The translations under genes and the position numbers were made by a program. A model generated the notes under the pieces. It was not told where the DNA came from, did not search any database, and saw only the letters and a program-made list of their open reading frames with translations. A stretch of 19,056 nucleotides of DNA from GCA-003244245 sp035714625 (GTDB lineage: Bacteria > Actinomycetota > Actinomycetes > Mycobacteriales > Pseudonocardiaceae). Location: positions 1 to 19,056 of the forward strand of contig DASTLT010000212.1 in the NCBI GenBank assembly GCA_035714625.1. Direction: 5' to 3'. Shown piece after piece: positions 7,275 through 15,377 of the stretch (position 1 is the stretch's first letter; each line of letters starts with the position of its first letter).

Positions 7275-7662
7275 GCCGTTCCGGGTGGTCGGGCAGCTGC
7301 AGGGGTCGCCGCTGCAGCTCACCGTGGGGTCAGCACGGGCCGCCGCCGCGGTCGCCGCGTGCTGGCGTGAGGAAGGGGCCGAGACCGTTGACTGGTTCCT
7401 GCGCGACGACATCGCTCACCCCCAGCCGATGTTCCTGATCACCCAGGCACCGGACGGGACAGTGCACGCCACCGACCTGACGCCCGGCACTCCACTGTCG
7501 CAGCATCCCACCACCCGCTGCGGCCTGCCGCTGACCCAGACCCAGGTGTGCTCCCAGGTGATCGGACCATCGTGCGCTGCGTGCCGCGCCGTCGTGACCC
7601 CACCCCCGGTGGCGGTGAGCGACACCTTCGGTCCCGACCAGGGTGGGGTGAGCGACCCGTGA
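7237..7662 (+). CDS. Hypothetical Cys-containing protein, 141 residues
   Basis: The start is GTG 7237, with a G-rich stretch just upstream; ATG 7246 in the same frame is the alternative. The N-terminal half has a beta-like pattern (EPFRVVGQLQGSPLQLTV) followed by a helix (SARAAAAVAACWREEG). The C-terminal part carries HPTTRCGLPL, a second Cys and a CAACRAV motif, a possible small zinc site with one His and four Cys nearby. It overlaps both neighbours: 38 bp with the membrane protein, and a GTGA overlap with the downstream gene. The three are thus likely co-translated. Function unknown. Confidence 0.65.
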   Translation: MGPMTAVARTGGEPFRVVGQLQGSPLQLTVGSARAAAAVAACWREEGAETVDWFLRDDIAHPQPMFLITQAPDGTVHATDLTPGTPLSQHPTTRCGLPLTQTQVCSQVIGPSCAACRAVVTPPPVAVSDTFGPDQGGVSDP

Positions 7663-8135
7663 CACGACCAGGAACGACCGGGGAGGGGCGCAACGGAGTG
7701 GACCTGCCCCCGGAGGTGGAGCGGCTGCTGCTTGACGTCGTCGCCGACGGGTTCACCGTGTACTGCTGCGGCCCGAAGTCCTACCCCCTCGCGCTGGTCG
7801 CAGCCTACGAGTGGCCGGGCTGGGTAGATCTGGTCACGATCCGCGGCCTGGACCTGGCGACCGCGGCGCGGGTGCCGAAACACGGCCCGCTGGACGTTTT
7901 CGCGCCCCCGACGGTGGTGTGGGCCTACCAGGGGCGCGCGGAGCCGACGCTGCGGGCGTTGCTGGGCTTGGTGCACCCGGATCACCCCGAGGCGCCCCGT
8001 TCCGAGCACCCGGCGCCGCCGTCGCTGCTGATCCCCCGCAGCGAGCAGCGGCCGATGTCGATCCGGCTGCCCCCGCCCGGCCAGACCGCCGCCCGCGCCG
8101 CGCGGCTCGCCGCCTCGGCGGCGTGCAGACCGTGA
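7659..8135 (+). CDS. Conserved actinobacterial hypothetical (LPPEVERLLLDVV family)
   Basis: The GTG at 7659 overlaps the preceding stop as GTGA and follows a GGGTGGGG stretch, giving 158 residues. The core includes LPPEVERLLLDVVADGF, VYCCGP, AAYEWPGWVDLVTIRG and VVWAYQG followed by EPTLRALLGLVHPDHP. A decayed paralogue with the same opening lies at 15724. The family is not named to my knowledge; no catalytic motif is obvious, though the CCGP turn and WVDLVTIR strand are the most conserved pieces between the two copies. The Pro-rich C-terminal third (from about residue 110) is likely disordered. Confidence 0.75.
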   Translation: MTRPGTTGEGRNGVDLPPEVERLLLDVVADGFTVYCCGPKSYPLALVAAYEWPGWVDLVTIRGLDLATAARVPKHGPLDVFAPPTVVWAYQGRAEPTLRALLGLVHPDHPEAPRSEHPAPPSLLIPRSEQRPMSIRLPPPGQTAARAARLAASAACRP

Positions 8136-8292
8136 TGGCGTGCCGGTCCTGGGTAGGAAAGCTCGTAGTACTTGTCAGAGCGGACGTGGTCATACCAATG
8201 TCGAAAACGCAGCCACCTGGCATGGTTTGCGCTGGTCAGTGCCGTGTGAGTCGGCTATGTCGGTCGGCATGGTGGGCTAGACTCAAAGGGTT

Positions 8293-8395
8293 GGCGCTCT
8301 GATGGGGCGCCGGCCCCGACACTCCTTGGGAGTGGTCGGCGTTGGAGGCCCGGCGGGTGAGTGCCGACATCCTGTGGGATGTTTCACCCGCCGGG
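8293..8395. other. Cluster of three hairpins in non-coding DNA
   Basis: Three stems follow one another. The first is GGCGC/GCGCC (8293-8297 with 8307-8311). The second is a 10-bp stem CCGACACTCC/GGAGTgGTCGG (8316-8339) with one bulged base and a three-base loop. The third is a nested structure with a perfect 12-bp outer stem CCCGGCGGGTGA/TCACCCGCCGGG (8349-8360 with 8384-8395) and a perfect inner ACATCC/GGATGT stem (8367-8382). No gene covers it. It could be a structured RNA, a terminator for the plus-strand trio ending at 8135, or a transfer or replication origin. Confidence 0.7.
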
Positions 8396-8512
8396 TTCAC
8401 TATTTTCCCAGTGCAGTGGCGTTTCCCGAATCGCTGGCCGCCCCGGGCAACAACCCATGAGAGGATCAGTTTGCTCGGGTGCAGGACTGGCCGATAATTA
8501 GGAAACACGCGT

Positions 8513-8543
8513 CCGAGAGCCGAAAGGCAGGCAGTGCTCTCGG
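8513..8543. repeat. 8-bp perfect inverted repeat
   Basis: CCGAGAGC (8513-8520) pairs with GCTCTCGG (8536-8543) around a 15-base loop. It lies between the hairpin cluster and the terminator-like hairpin, in DNA without a gene. Confidence 0.5.
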
Positions 8544-8561
8544 GACAGTATGAGTATGAAG

Positions 8562-8599
8562 GGTGCGGGCGGGCGCGAGACCTGCGCCGCGCCCGCACC
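8562..8599 (-). terminator. GC-rich hairpin downstream of the ArdC-like gene
   Basis: GGTGCGGGC (8562-8570) pairs with GCCCGCACC (8591-8599), with an inner GGCGC/GCGCC stem (8572-8576 with 8584-8588). It sits about 55 bases past the ArdC-like stop. It lacks a U-tract, which is common for actinobacterial terminators. Confidence 0.55.
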
Positions 8600-8654
8600 A
8601 GGAGAAAGACGACCGAGGAATCAGAACGGTCGACCGCGCGCGGAAGGGCGGTGT

Positions 8655-9647
8655 TCAGGCGACCGCGGCCGGGCGCGACGCGGAGGGCTGGCGGTCGCTG
8701 CGGGTCGCGTCGTTCATCTCGGCTGGGTTGGCGTCGGCCCGCTGCTGGATGCCTTCCAGGTGGGCGAGGATGGTGTCGGCGACGGTGAGCACGCGTTCGG
8801 CGCTCTCGCGGGCGGTGTCGCGGTCGCGGGCCCAGCCGGCGACGTAGGGCACCGAATAGGACAGGGTGTCCAACCCGCATGCGGTGGCGACGATGCAGGC
8901 GACCGATTCCGCTTCGACTTCCCGCAGCGGCCGGGGAGTTGACGTGACGCGGCTTTCGTGGTCGCACAGGATGTGTGCTAGTTCGTGGGTCAGCGTCTTG
9001 GCGGCCTGGGCCGGCTCGACCCCGTCGCGCACGATCACGCGGCGTTCAGGGAAGATCGTCCGGCCGTAGGCGGTGCCGCAGTCGCCCCGTTCGACGGTGT
9101 AACCGCGGGAGCGGATCTGCGCGGTGACGCCGTCCCACAACCCGGTCGGCGCGTCACCCTGCAGCTCGATAGGTGCCGGGATGCTGGGCCGTTCGCGTCC
9201 GGGTGGCTGCTGGAGTTGGGAGACGTCCACGACCGGGACGAGCACGAACCCGGCCAGGGCCTGCTGCGCGGACTGCTGGTCGCCGGGGTTCTGGGCCGTC
9301 TCGCCGGTGTCCTCGGTGGGCTCGACCGGGCGGAAGGTGGGCTTCCAAATCTTGATCTTGTGGGTGCCCTTGCGCATATAGGAGTAGCCGAGTTGGCGCC
9401 ATTCGGACATCGGGCGGACATCGGTGGCCTCGGGGCACTGCTGCAAGATCATGATCAGGTTATTGAGGCTGTAGCGGCGTAGCCAGGCCCGAGAGGTGAT
9501 CAACTGCTGCCAGCCGTCGGCGGTCATCAGTATGTCGATGCCGTCGAGCAGCTGCTGGCGCGCGGCGGCGATCCGTTCGGCGCGTTCCTCGGGCGAGAGC
9601 GAGTACCGGGACTTTCGAGACGTCGCAGTCTTGGACGTGGTGGACAT
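8655..9647 (-). CDS. ArdC-like antirestriction protein (ssDNA-binding plus zinc metallopeptidase-like domain)
   Basis: The 330-residue product has the two-domain plan of plasmid ArdC proteins. The N-terminal part (about 20-105) contains WLRRYSLNNLIMILQQCPEA, SEWRQLGY and KIKIWKP, the ArdC-type ssDNA-binding region. A low-complexity linker (about 106-130) follows. The C-terminal part holds HELAHILCDH (H221, E222, H225) with a downstream EVEAESVA acidic helix, the zinc-peptidase signature. ArdC proteins protect incoming conjugative DNA from host restriction. The ATG at 9647 has AGGAG about ten bases upstream. It follows the sliding-clamp gene on the same strand across a 110-bp gap holding a hairpin, so it may be partly uncoupled. 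Confidence 0.85.
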   Translation of the reverse strand: MSTTSKTATSRKSRYSLSPEERAERIAAARQQLLDGIDILMTADGWQQLITSRAWLRRYSLNNLIMILQQCPEATDVRPMSEWRQLGYSYMRKGTHKIKIWKPTFRPVEPTEDTGETAQNPGDQQSAQQALAGFVLVPVVDVSQLQQPPGRERPSIPAPIELQGDAPTGLWDGVTAQIRSRGYTVERGDCGTAYGRTIFPERRVIVRDGVEPAQAAKTLTHELAHILCDHESRVTSTPRPLREVEAESVACIVATACGLDTLSYSVPYVAGWARDRDTARESAERVLTVADTILAHLEGIQQRADANPAEMNDATRSDRQPSASRPAAVA

Positions 9648-9691
9648 CGTGGTTCACTCCTGGGGGATTCAGCGTGGAGGAATGACGGGAG

Positions 9692-9710
9692 ACAGGGGTG
9701 CCGGCCCTGT
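9692..9710 (-). terminator. Weak hairpin between the clamp and ArdC-like genes
   Basis: ACAGGG (9692-9697) pairs with CCCTGT (9705-9710) around a seven-base loop, flanked by further partly matching GGAG/CTCC. It lies in the 110-bp gap and may attenuate readthrough from the clamp gene into ArdC. Confidence 0.4.
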
Positions 9711-9757
9711 GATCTCCTCGTGGTGTGTCTGGTATGGATGTTGTTGCGGTGTATGCG

Positions 9758-10996
9758 TTACTTCGGTGGCGTGCGGGACATCAGCAGATGACGGAAGGTT
9801 GAGGCGTCGCGTAGACCGTTCGGGGCGTCGGTGAACAGCACCGGCTGACCAGGGCGGCCCTTCGGGTGCAGCGTGATCGTGTCGCCGATAAAGCTGTCCA
9901 GCGCGTCCGCCAGGTAACCGGGGGCGAACCACCACGCGGTGGCCTCGTTAATCCCGTCGACCTGGGCTGCCACGGCGGGCGCGGTCAGGGCGTCGGCGCG
10001 CTCGGACAGCACGGGAGCCACCGACACCGACGAGGGTGTGATCCGGAGCTCGACGGATCCGGAGCGCTCCCGCTTGGCGGCGAGCACCGCCGACGCGCGT
10101 TGCGTCTGGGTCAGTAGGGCCGCGCGGTCGACCACGATGGTGCCTGCCGAGTCGGCCGGCAGCAGGCGAGCGTATGCCGGAAATTGATCACTGATCGGGT
10201 GGGTCACCACGGTGACCTCACCGCAGGTGAACGAGACGGCCGAAAGAGGTTCCCCGGGACGCAGGCCAATCCGGACGTGTTCACCGCAAAACCGCTTGAC
10301 GATCTTGGATAGGAGCCCGCCGGACACCAGGGTTCCGCTGTCGGAAACGTCCATGGCACCCGAGACCGCCGGCACCGGCGCCACGGCCAACCGGTAGCGG
10401 TCGGTGCCCGCCAGGGTCACCGCACCCGGACCGATGTCCAGCTTGACGCCGGTGAACACGGGCAACCCGGGGTCGGTGGCGACCGCGCGGAGCACGCGCG
10501 TCACCTTGGCGGTGAAGGTGTCCCGGTCGACCTGGGCGACCACCGGTGGCACCGCCGGCAGGTTCGGGCACTCCCCTATCGGGTACGTGGTCAGCGGCAC
10601 GACATACCCCGCAAGCTCAACAACGGGGGTGCTGGGCTCTGCTGCTTTGATCGCCACGGGCAGCGTGTCAGCGTCGCGTTTGCGGGTGCCCTTGACCAGC
10701 GCGCCCAGCAGTTTGGTGATCTCCGCGTGATCGATCAGGAGGCGGCCGACGGTCCGTGCCGCGTCCGGGACGCGCACCGAGACGGCGGTGTCCCGGTCGG
10801 TCGCGCTGATCACGAGGTGACCGTCGCGACCCTCCAGCAGGACGCCACCCTCGCTCGGCCGTGCCGAAGTCGTGCTCACGGCCAGGCCGACGGTGGTAAG
10901 TGCGTCGACCAGGGTGGCCCGATCGGTCATGAAAGCAACCGCCTGCCCACTCTGGGTGCCCGTGCTGGCGCTGGTGATGTCGGTGGTGATGCTCAC
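9758..10996 (-). CDS. DnaN-like accessory DNA polymerase III sliding clamp
   Basis: From the GTG at 10996 the product is 412 residues, close to the length of chromosomal beta clamps (about 370-400). Clamp hallmarks appear in order: MTDRATLVDAL (about 23), LVISATDRDTAVSVRVP, GRLLIDHAEITKLL, VTLAGTDRYRLAVAPVP (the conserved TDRYRLA strand), SDQFPAYARLLP, WWFAPGYLADAL, and a C-terminal VLFTDA with FRHLLM. Clamps are rings that tether polymerase to DNA. The start was chosen from the Shine-Dalgarno sequence at 11002-11008; the frame stays open to 11188, but the extra N-terminus is unlike the family. A chromosome has its own dnaN beside dnaA, so this copy is plasmid- or element-borne. It lies between a zinc-ribbon gene and the ArdC-like gene. 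Confidence 0.87.
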   Translation of the reverse strand: MSITTDITSASTGTQSGQAVAFMTDRATLVDALTTVGLAVSTTSARPSEGGVLLEGRDGHLVISATDRDTAVSVRVPDAARTVGRLLIDHAEITKLLGALVKGTRKRDADTLPVAIKAAEPSTPVVELAGYVVPLTTYPIGECPNLPAVPPVVAQVDRDTFTAKVTRVLRAVATDPGLPVFTGVKLDIGPGAVTLAGTDRYRLAVAPVPAVSGAMDVSDSGTLVSGGLLSKIVKRFCGEHVRIGLRPGEPLSAVSFTCGEVTVVTHPISDQFPAYARLLPADSAGTIVVDRAALLTQTQRASAVLAAKRERSGSVELRITPSSVSVAPVLSERADALTAPAVAAQVDGINEATAWWFAPGYLADALDSFIGDTITLHPKGRPGQPVLFTDAPNGLRDASTFRHLLMSRTPPK

Positions 10997-11001
10997 GGTG
11001 A

Positions 11002-11008
11002 CTCCTTT
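11002..11008 (-). promoter_or_regulatory. Shine-Dalgarno site that fixes the clamp start
   Basis: AAAGGAG on the minus strand lies five bases before the GTG at 10996. It decides for that start over an in-frame start at 11188. Confidence 0.75.
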
Positions 11009-11142
11009 GGGTGTGTCGTAGAATTTCGTAGCCGCAGTCTGTTGTGTCGTCGGTTGTTCGTCATCGGACAACGCGACCCTCGGATTCGCTTTCCTAACCG
11101 TGTGATCAGCTCTGACCCGGGAGACCCCAGGGAACCGACCCT

Positions 11143-11964
11143 TCAGAAGATCAGGAATCCGACGCGTCCGGTTCCACACGAGGGACACGCGATCGTGTTT
11201 CGCTCGTCGAAGTCGTCGGCATCGTCAAAGTCCCAGCCGTCATCGGCACCGTCATCGGGTGCGAAGTGCCACGACCCCGACTCAGCGAGCCAACGGCCAC
11301 CGCATGTGTCGCAGCCCGCGCCGCAGTGTGAGGCGCCGAATCCGTCGATCTCCGAGACCCAGGAGGTCAGGTGTTCGGCCACATCGTCCGGGTGCGCATT
11401 ATCATCGGCGGCGATCCCGCTCACCCCGACCAGGGATAGCGAGTAGTCACCGACTTCTCCCATGACATACCAGCCGGCTGGGACGATGTAGGTCCGGTCG
11501 GTGATCTCCCAGCGGTCGGCGTGGACGTACCCGTACTGCAAAACTCTCGCGTTCGCCTCGCGAGAGAACCCGTAGCGCACACCGACCAGCGCGAACGGAC
11601 GGAGCACGTGCACGGCGGTCACGGTGCGACCGTCGCTGAGGTAGGCCTGTCCGGAGGTCTCGGACCACACGGTCTGGATGCTGAGGTGACCCGAGCTCGC
11701 CAGCTTGCGCAGCACCTCACCAACGGACTGACCTGCCACGTCGGACATGTCGTCCCGGTCGAGCACGCCAGGACGGATGTCCTCCGGCCCGACCGGGACG
11801 TACGGAGCAACGGCGTATGCGGCCAGCTCAGTCGTAGCGAAGATCAGTGCGTCCTGCAGCCGCCGTCCCCACGCCATGTTGCCGCTATCGAGAACCGCGC
11901 GGATGGTGTCGGCCGCGTCAACGGTGAGCGAGAAACGCGAGACAGAAACGTTCGCAAGGGCCAT
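11143..11964 (-). CDS. Hypothetical protein with C-terminal zinc ribbon
   Basis: The 273-residue product starts at the ATG at 11964, with AAGGGG about nine bases upstream. The N-terminal about 200 residues mix helix and strand and are not recognised; the opening VSVSRFSLTVDAADTIRAVL and a later ADRWEITDRTYIVPAGWYVM segment suggest an alpha/beta or beta-barrel domain. The C-terminus has SHCGAGCDTCGGRW and IACPSCGTGRVGF, two Cys pairs typical of a zinc ribbon, separated by a very acidic Asp-rich linker. It is the first gene after the candidate promoter at 12046-12073 and lies 147 bp ahead of the clamp gene on the same strand. Likely roles are nucleic-acid or protein binding in element maintenance; this is inference only. 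Confidence 0.75.
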   Translation of the reverse strand: MALANVSVSRFSLTVDAADTIRAVLDSGNMAWGRRLQDALIFATTELAAYAVAPYVPVGPEDIRPGVLDRDDMSDVAGQSVGEVLRKLASSGHLSIQTVWSETSGQAYLSDGRTVTAVHVLRPFALVGVRYGFSREANARVLQYGYVHADRWEITDRTYIVPAGWYVMGEVGDYSLSLVGVSGIAADDNAHPDDVAEHLTSWVSEIDGFGASHCGAGCDTCGGRWLAESGSWHFAPDDGADDGWDFDDADDFDERNTIACPSCGTGRVGFLIF

Positions 11965-12045
11965 GACATCAACCCCTTGGGTAGTCTTGTCACGTTGGAG
12001 ATAGCGTCAGATTCCGGGGTGCCGTCCCATTGCCTGACACTGTTA

Positions 12046-12073
12046 AGTTTACCCTTTTCGCCGAGAAAAGCAA
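12046..12073 (-). promoter_or_regulatory. Candidate promoter with palindromic spacer
   Basis: On the minus strand TTGCTT and TAAACT are separated by 16 bp, a fair sigma-70-type match in otherwise GC-rich DNA. The spacer contains CTTTTC/GAAAAG (12054-12059 with 12065-12070), a short palindrome well placed for a repressor. It lies about 80 bp upstream of the zinc-ribbon gene and could drive the zinc-ribbon, clamp and ArdC genes. Confidence 0.55.
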
Positions 12074-12607
12074 GGCCAGTCGTCTTGGCCTCCATGATTC
12101 TTTTCCGGCTCTCCCATAGGGGTCGAGTGCCATCCGGAACGACCAATCGCCCCGCGGGACAAGAGCACGACGACAGCATGAACTACGATTACCAGTGATG
12201 TCAACCCAAAGCGGCACTACAACCGAATCCATAAACGAGAAACCGCTAATAAGCACCCTCTCGATTCCCCCAACGCTCCACTCTCCTCATCAGTCTAATA
12301 CTGTTACATTCCCTGCGGGACCCTCAGTCGGGGTGGGCGCAGGAAGGCGCATGCCTGGGCTGACCTGCAACAAGTGGGTGCCGAAGACGCTTCCTGTCTA
12401 ACAGGTAGCTTGATGGGAAGGCCGGCCGGTAAACAGACAGGATAAGCTGGCTTGCGGCGGTGCGGCTGGTCGCGGTCTGCGCGGCGTCGGCCTGGGAGCC
12501 GGTGGGCACCGAGTACCGCCACCGGGGCGGCCAGGCCGATCACCACCCTATTGATGGGGCGCTACTGTGCCCCCCACCACATCATGCACCGAAGGAGAGC
12601 GGTGACG
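12074..12607. other. Divergent intergenic region, relatively AT-rich
   Basis: No gene is supported here. The stretch 12160-12310 is clearly less GC-rich than the surroundings. A stem CCTGCG/CGCAGG (12312-12317 with 12338-12343) is present. A good Shine-Dalgarno (AAGGAGAG, 12592-12599) precedes the plus-strand regulator. No convincing -35/-10 pair for that gene was found. Confidence 0.4.
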
Positions 12608-14071
12608 ATGAGTTATGGCCACGCCCACCACCTCGCCCGCAGTAGCCAGCACCGCGGCAAGCAGCCCCCATCCCCGGCCAGCCGGCCGCCCGAGACGACA
12701 CCGGACCCGCCCGGCATCCTCGCCCCCGACTGGTACACCACACCCGAGCTGGTGCCGATCCTCACCGGGCGAGACATCGGCGCGCTGTACCGGTGGCTGA
12801 ACAAGGCCGGAGTGCCGCAACGCCGGATCGCGGCCCTGACCGGCACCACCCAACCCCAGGTCGCCGACATCATCTCCGGCCGGAGGAGCCGGGTGATGGT
12901 CTACGACGTGCTCGCCCGCACCGCCGAGGGACTAGGCATCCCCCGGGAACGGATGGGCCTGTCCTTCTGGGGATCCGACGGCACGTGGTACGGCCCCGCC
13001 GGCACCTACCCTGGAAGGGTCACGGTCTCCGGAGCCCCGAAGAGGGTGAGCCCTGAAATGCTGCGTCGTCACCTGATCGCGTTCGGGGGGGTCGTCCTGA
13101 CCGGTGTCCCGGTCGCCAAGCTCGGGGAACGACTCGATGACCTGGGTGAGCTGCCCCCGGTGTCCTTACCCTCCCAACTCAACCATGGTCACGTGATGAA
13201 GGTGCGGGACATGACCCGCCGGCTGGCTGTCGGAGACATCGGCTGCGCCGACCCGGAGATCGCGGCCGCGTCGGTGGCGCTCGCCACCCGGTTGCTGGAC
13301 GTGCCGGGCCCGGACACGGTCACCCGCACGCTCCGGGTCGCCGTGGCGGAGCTGCGCATCGAAGCGGGCTGGGCCGCGTTCGACGCGGGGCTCTACCCCC
13401 ACGCCCTGCACCACTACGCCCGGGCGCTGGAGCTGGCCACCGACGCTGGCGACGCCTACTGTCAGGCCATCGCCCTGGGCTACGCGGGGCTGGCCTGCAT
13501 CGAGCATGGCCACCCCAACGACGGCCTGAAACTGAAGCAGGTCGCCCAGGTCGCCACCTGGGGTATCCCCTCCGACGAGCAGCGCGCCGTGGTGGTCGGC
13601 GAAGGCGGTAAGGCGGCCGTGGAAGCTTGCCAGTTGGTGAGTTCAGCCATCGCCCTGGCCGCCCTCGGCGAGCACGCTGAGGCCGCCCGTGCGGTAGCCA
13701 GGGGCCGAGACCTGTGGACCCCGACCCCGGCTGACCCGTTCGGTGACCCCGATCGCACCGCGGCAGCGCTGGAACTGCAGCGCGGGCGGCTGGATCTCGC
13801 CCATTCGCTCGCGGTCGCGTCGCTGCGCCGCTGGGACGGTGGCCGCCAGCTCAGCCGCACCAAGACCGGGATCGTGCTGGCCGCCATCCACGTCAAGGCC
13901 GGGGAGCCACGCGGCCTGCAACTGGCGTACGACGCCATTACCAACGTCACCAAGCTGACCAGCGTGCGCGCCCGCCGACAGCTCACACCGCTGGTCGAGG
14001 CCCTGGAGACCCGCCCCGGCACCGACGCCGAGGAACTGGCCCGCAAGGCCCGGCAAGTCGCCGCAGCCTGA
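12608..14071 (+). CDS. XRE-type HTH regulator with TPR-like C-terminal region
   Basis: The ATG at 12608 lies nine bases after AAGGAG, giving 487 residues. Residues 1-40 are Pro-rich and likely disordered. A helix-turn-helix lies at about 54-115 (GRDIGALYRWLNKAGVPQRR, ALTGTTQPQVADIISGRRSR). The rest is all-helical with tetratricopeptide-like pairs, for example AAFDAGLYPHALHHYARALE and YCQAIALGYAGLACIEHG. Such HTH/TPR proteins are abundant in actinomycetes, where some act as peptide- or ligand-sensing repressors; no partner is proven here. It is the only plus-strand member of the three large regulators, and its HTH differs from the other two. It converges on the regulator at 14148 with a 76-bp gap. 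Confidence 0.8.
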   Translation: MSYGHAHHLARSSQHRGKQPPSPASRPPETTPDPPGILAPDWYTTPELVPILTGRDIGALYRWLNKAGVPQRRIAALTGTTQPQVADIISGRRSRVMVYDVLARTAEGLGIPRERMGLSFWGSDGTWYGPAGTYPGRVTVSGAPKRVSPEMLRRHLIAFGGVVLTGVPVAKLGERLDDLGELPPVSLPSQLNHGHVMKVRDMTRRLAVGDIGCADPEIAAASVALATRLLDVPGPDTVTRTLRVAVAELRIEAGWAAFDAGLYPHALHHYARALELATDAGDAYCQAIALGYAGLACIEHGHPNDGLKLKQVAQVATWGIPSDEQRAVVVGEGGKAAVEACQLVSSAIALAALGEHAEAARAVARGRDLWTPTPADPFGDPDRTAAALELQRGRLDLAHSLAVASLRRWDGGRQLSRTKTGIVLAAIHVKAGEPRGLQLAYDAITNVTKLTSVRARRQLTPLVEALETRPGTDAEELARKARQVAAA

Positions 14072-14147
14072 CAACCGAGGTCTTTACGGCCCCGTGACGA
14101 GTACAGCCCTCGCACTCCCCGTGCCCTGAGCGCGGTGAGCTGTGACG

Positions 14148-15377
14148 TTACCGCACCGAGGCCAGGCCGAAGCGGTTGCGCAGGGAGTCCAGCTCCCATG
14201 ACCGGCGGCGGACCCGGGCGGACAACTCGGAAGCCAGGCTGCGGGCGATCGGATCGTTGCGGATCCGGGTGGGGGCGATCCGGTCGGCGGTGTCCAGGTG
14301 CCGGATCGCCTCGGTGTCCCGGGCGCCCTCGGCCTGGGCATAGCCCCGGGCCAGGTCCAGGTGCAGCCGGCTGCGCCGTCCGGCCGAGGTGTGCCGGGGC
14401 AGGTCGGCGTCAAGCCGCTCGGCGTGGGCGGTCCCGTTGCCTTGTTCGATCGACATCCCCAGCGACCAGGTGGCGACGTTGGCTGGGCCGAAGTGCCAGG
14501 CCAGAGTGTTGCGCTCACCTGTGCGCTGGGCGAGGTCAGCCGCCTCGCTCAGGTGGGTCTGTGCCTCGCCATGGCGTCCGCCGCGACTGGCGAGCTGGGC
14601 GGTGAGCAGGTGAGTCATCCCGAGCGCTTCGGCGGCGCGCACGTCCGGCCCGGTCGGGTCAGCGTCCGGCTCGACGATCGCCCTGGTCTGGTGGAGAACG
14701 GTGGTGGCGGTGCTGCGGGCCCCGAGTCGGCTGAAGGCCCCGGCCAGGGCCAGTCCGGTGAATCCGGCCAGTGCCGGGTCACTGAGCTGTGCGGCGGCGG
14801 CCTGCCCCCGGCGCATCGCCTGCACGGCCAATTGCGGATGCCCCAGCTGCCGGGCGATCCCGAAGGCGACCACGCATGCCTCCACCAACGCGGTGAGGGC
14901 GGCATGGCGGGTGGCCGGGGTGCCGGTGGCGGCATGGATCTGCAGCTCGGTCAGCAGTGCGCCTAGCTGGCGGCCAGCCAGTTCGAAGCGGGCTTCGTCG
15001 CAGTGCGCGTTGGCTGCCGACGCCCAGTTGACGAGCTGGTCCACCGGGCGGGCGGGAAGATCCGGGATACTGTCCTCGTACAGCACCGGGATGATCTCGG
15101 CGATCACGGCCAGTGCCTCGGCGGTGGCCCGGTCCATTGCCGCGTAGGGCTGCCCGGTCAGATCGGCCACCGCGCACCCCAATGCCGCAGCGAGATCCTC
15201 GATCATCCCGCGCCGCTGGAACCCGCGCTTGCCGGTTTCCAGCATGGACAGGTAGCCCTTGGTGATCCCGGCCAGCCCCGCCGCCACCTCCTGGGACAGT
15301 CCGCGACGCTGACGGATCATGCGGGCCCGTTGTCCGATCTGGATCGACTCGGGGTCCACTGGAGTAGTTTCGGTCAC
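14148..15377 (-). CDS. XRE-type HTH regulator with TPR-like region (paralogue A)
   Basis: The 409-residue product starts at the GTG at 15377 after GAGGTGAGGA. The classical HTH_3 domain is at about 13-72 (IGQRARMIRQRRGLSQEVAA, GITKGYLSMLETGKRGF). It is followed by a DLTGQPY hinge shared with the gene at 16024, then helical repeats such as RFELAGRQLGALLTELQIHA, and near the end GARDTEAIRHLDTADRIAPT. This matches a common actinomycete family of transcriptional regulators. Its ligand and targets are unknown. It is transcribed away from the decayed gene at 15724. Confidence 0.82.
   Translation of the reverse strand: MTETTPVDPESIQIGQRARMIRQRRGLSQEVAAGLAGITKGYLSMLETGKRGFQRRGMIEDLAAALGCAVADLTGQPYAAMDRATAEALAVIAEIIPVLYEDSIPDLPARPVDQLVNWASAANAHCDEARFELAGRQLGALLTELQIHAATGTPATRHAALTALVEACVVAFGIARQLGHPQLAVQAMRRGQAAAAQLSDPALAGFTGLALAGAFSRLGARSTATTVLHQTRAIVEPDADPTGPDVRAAEALGMTHLLTAQLASRGGRHGEAQTHLSEAADLAQRTGERNTLAWHFGPANVATWSLGMSIEQGNGTAHAERLDADLPRHTSAGRRSRLHLDLARGYAQAEGARDTEAIRHLDTADRIAPTRIRNDPIARSLASELSARVRRRSWELDSLRNRFGLASVR

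Noticed and set aside
8236..8967. Long minus-strand open frame of 243 codons
   Set aside because: It is Arg/His-rich, crosses the hairpin cluster, and overlaps the ArdC-like gene in another frame; it is a high-GC shadow.
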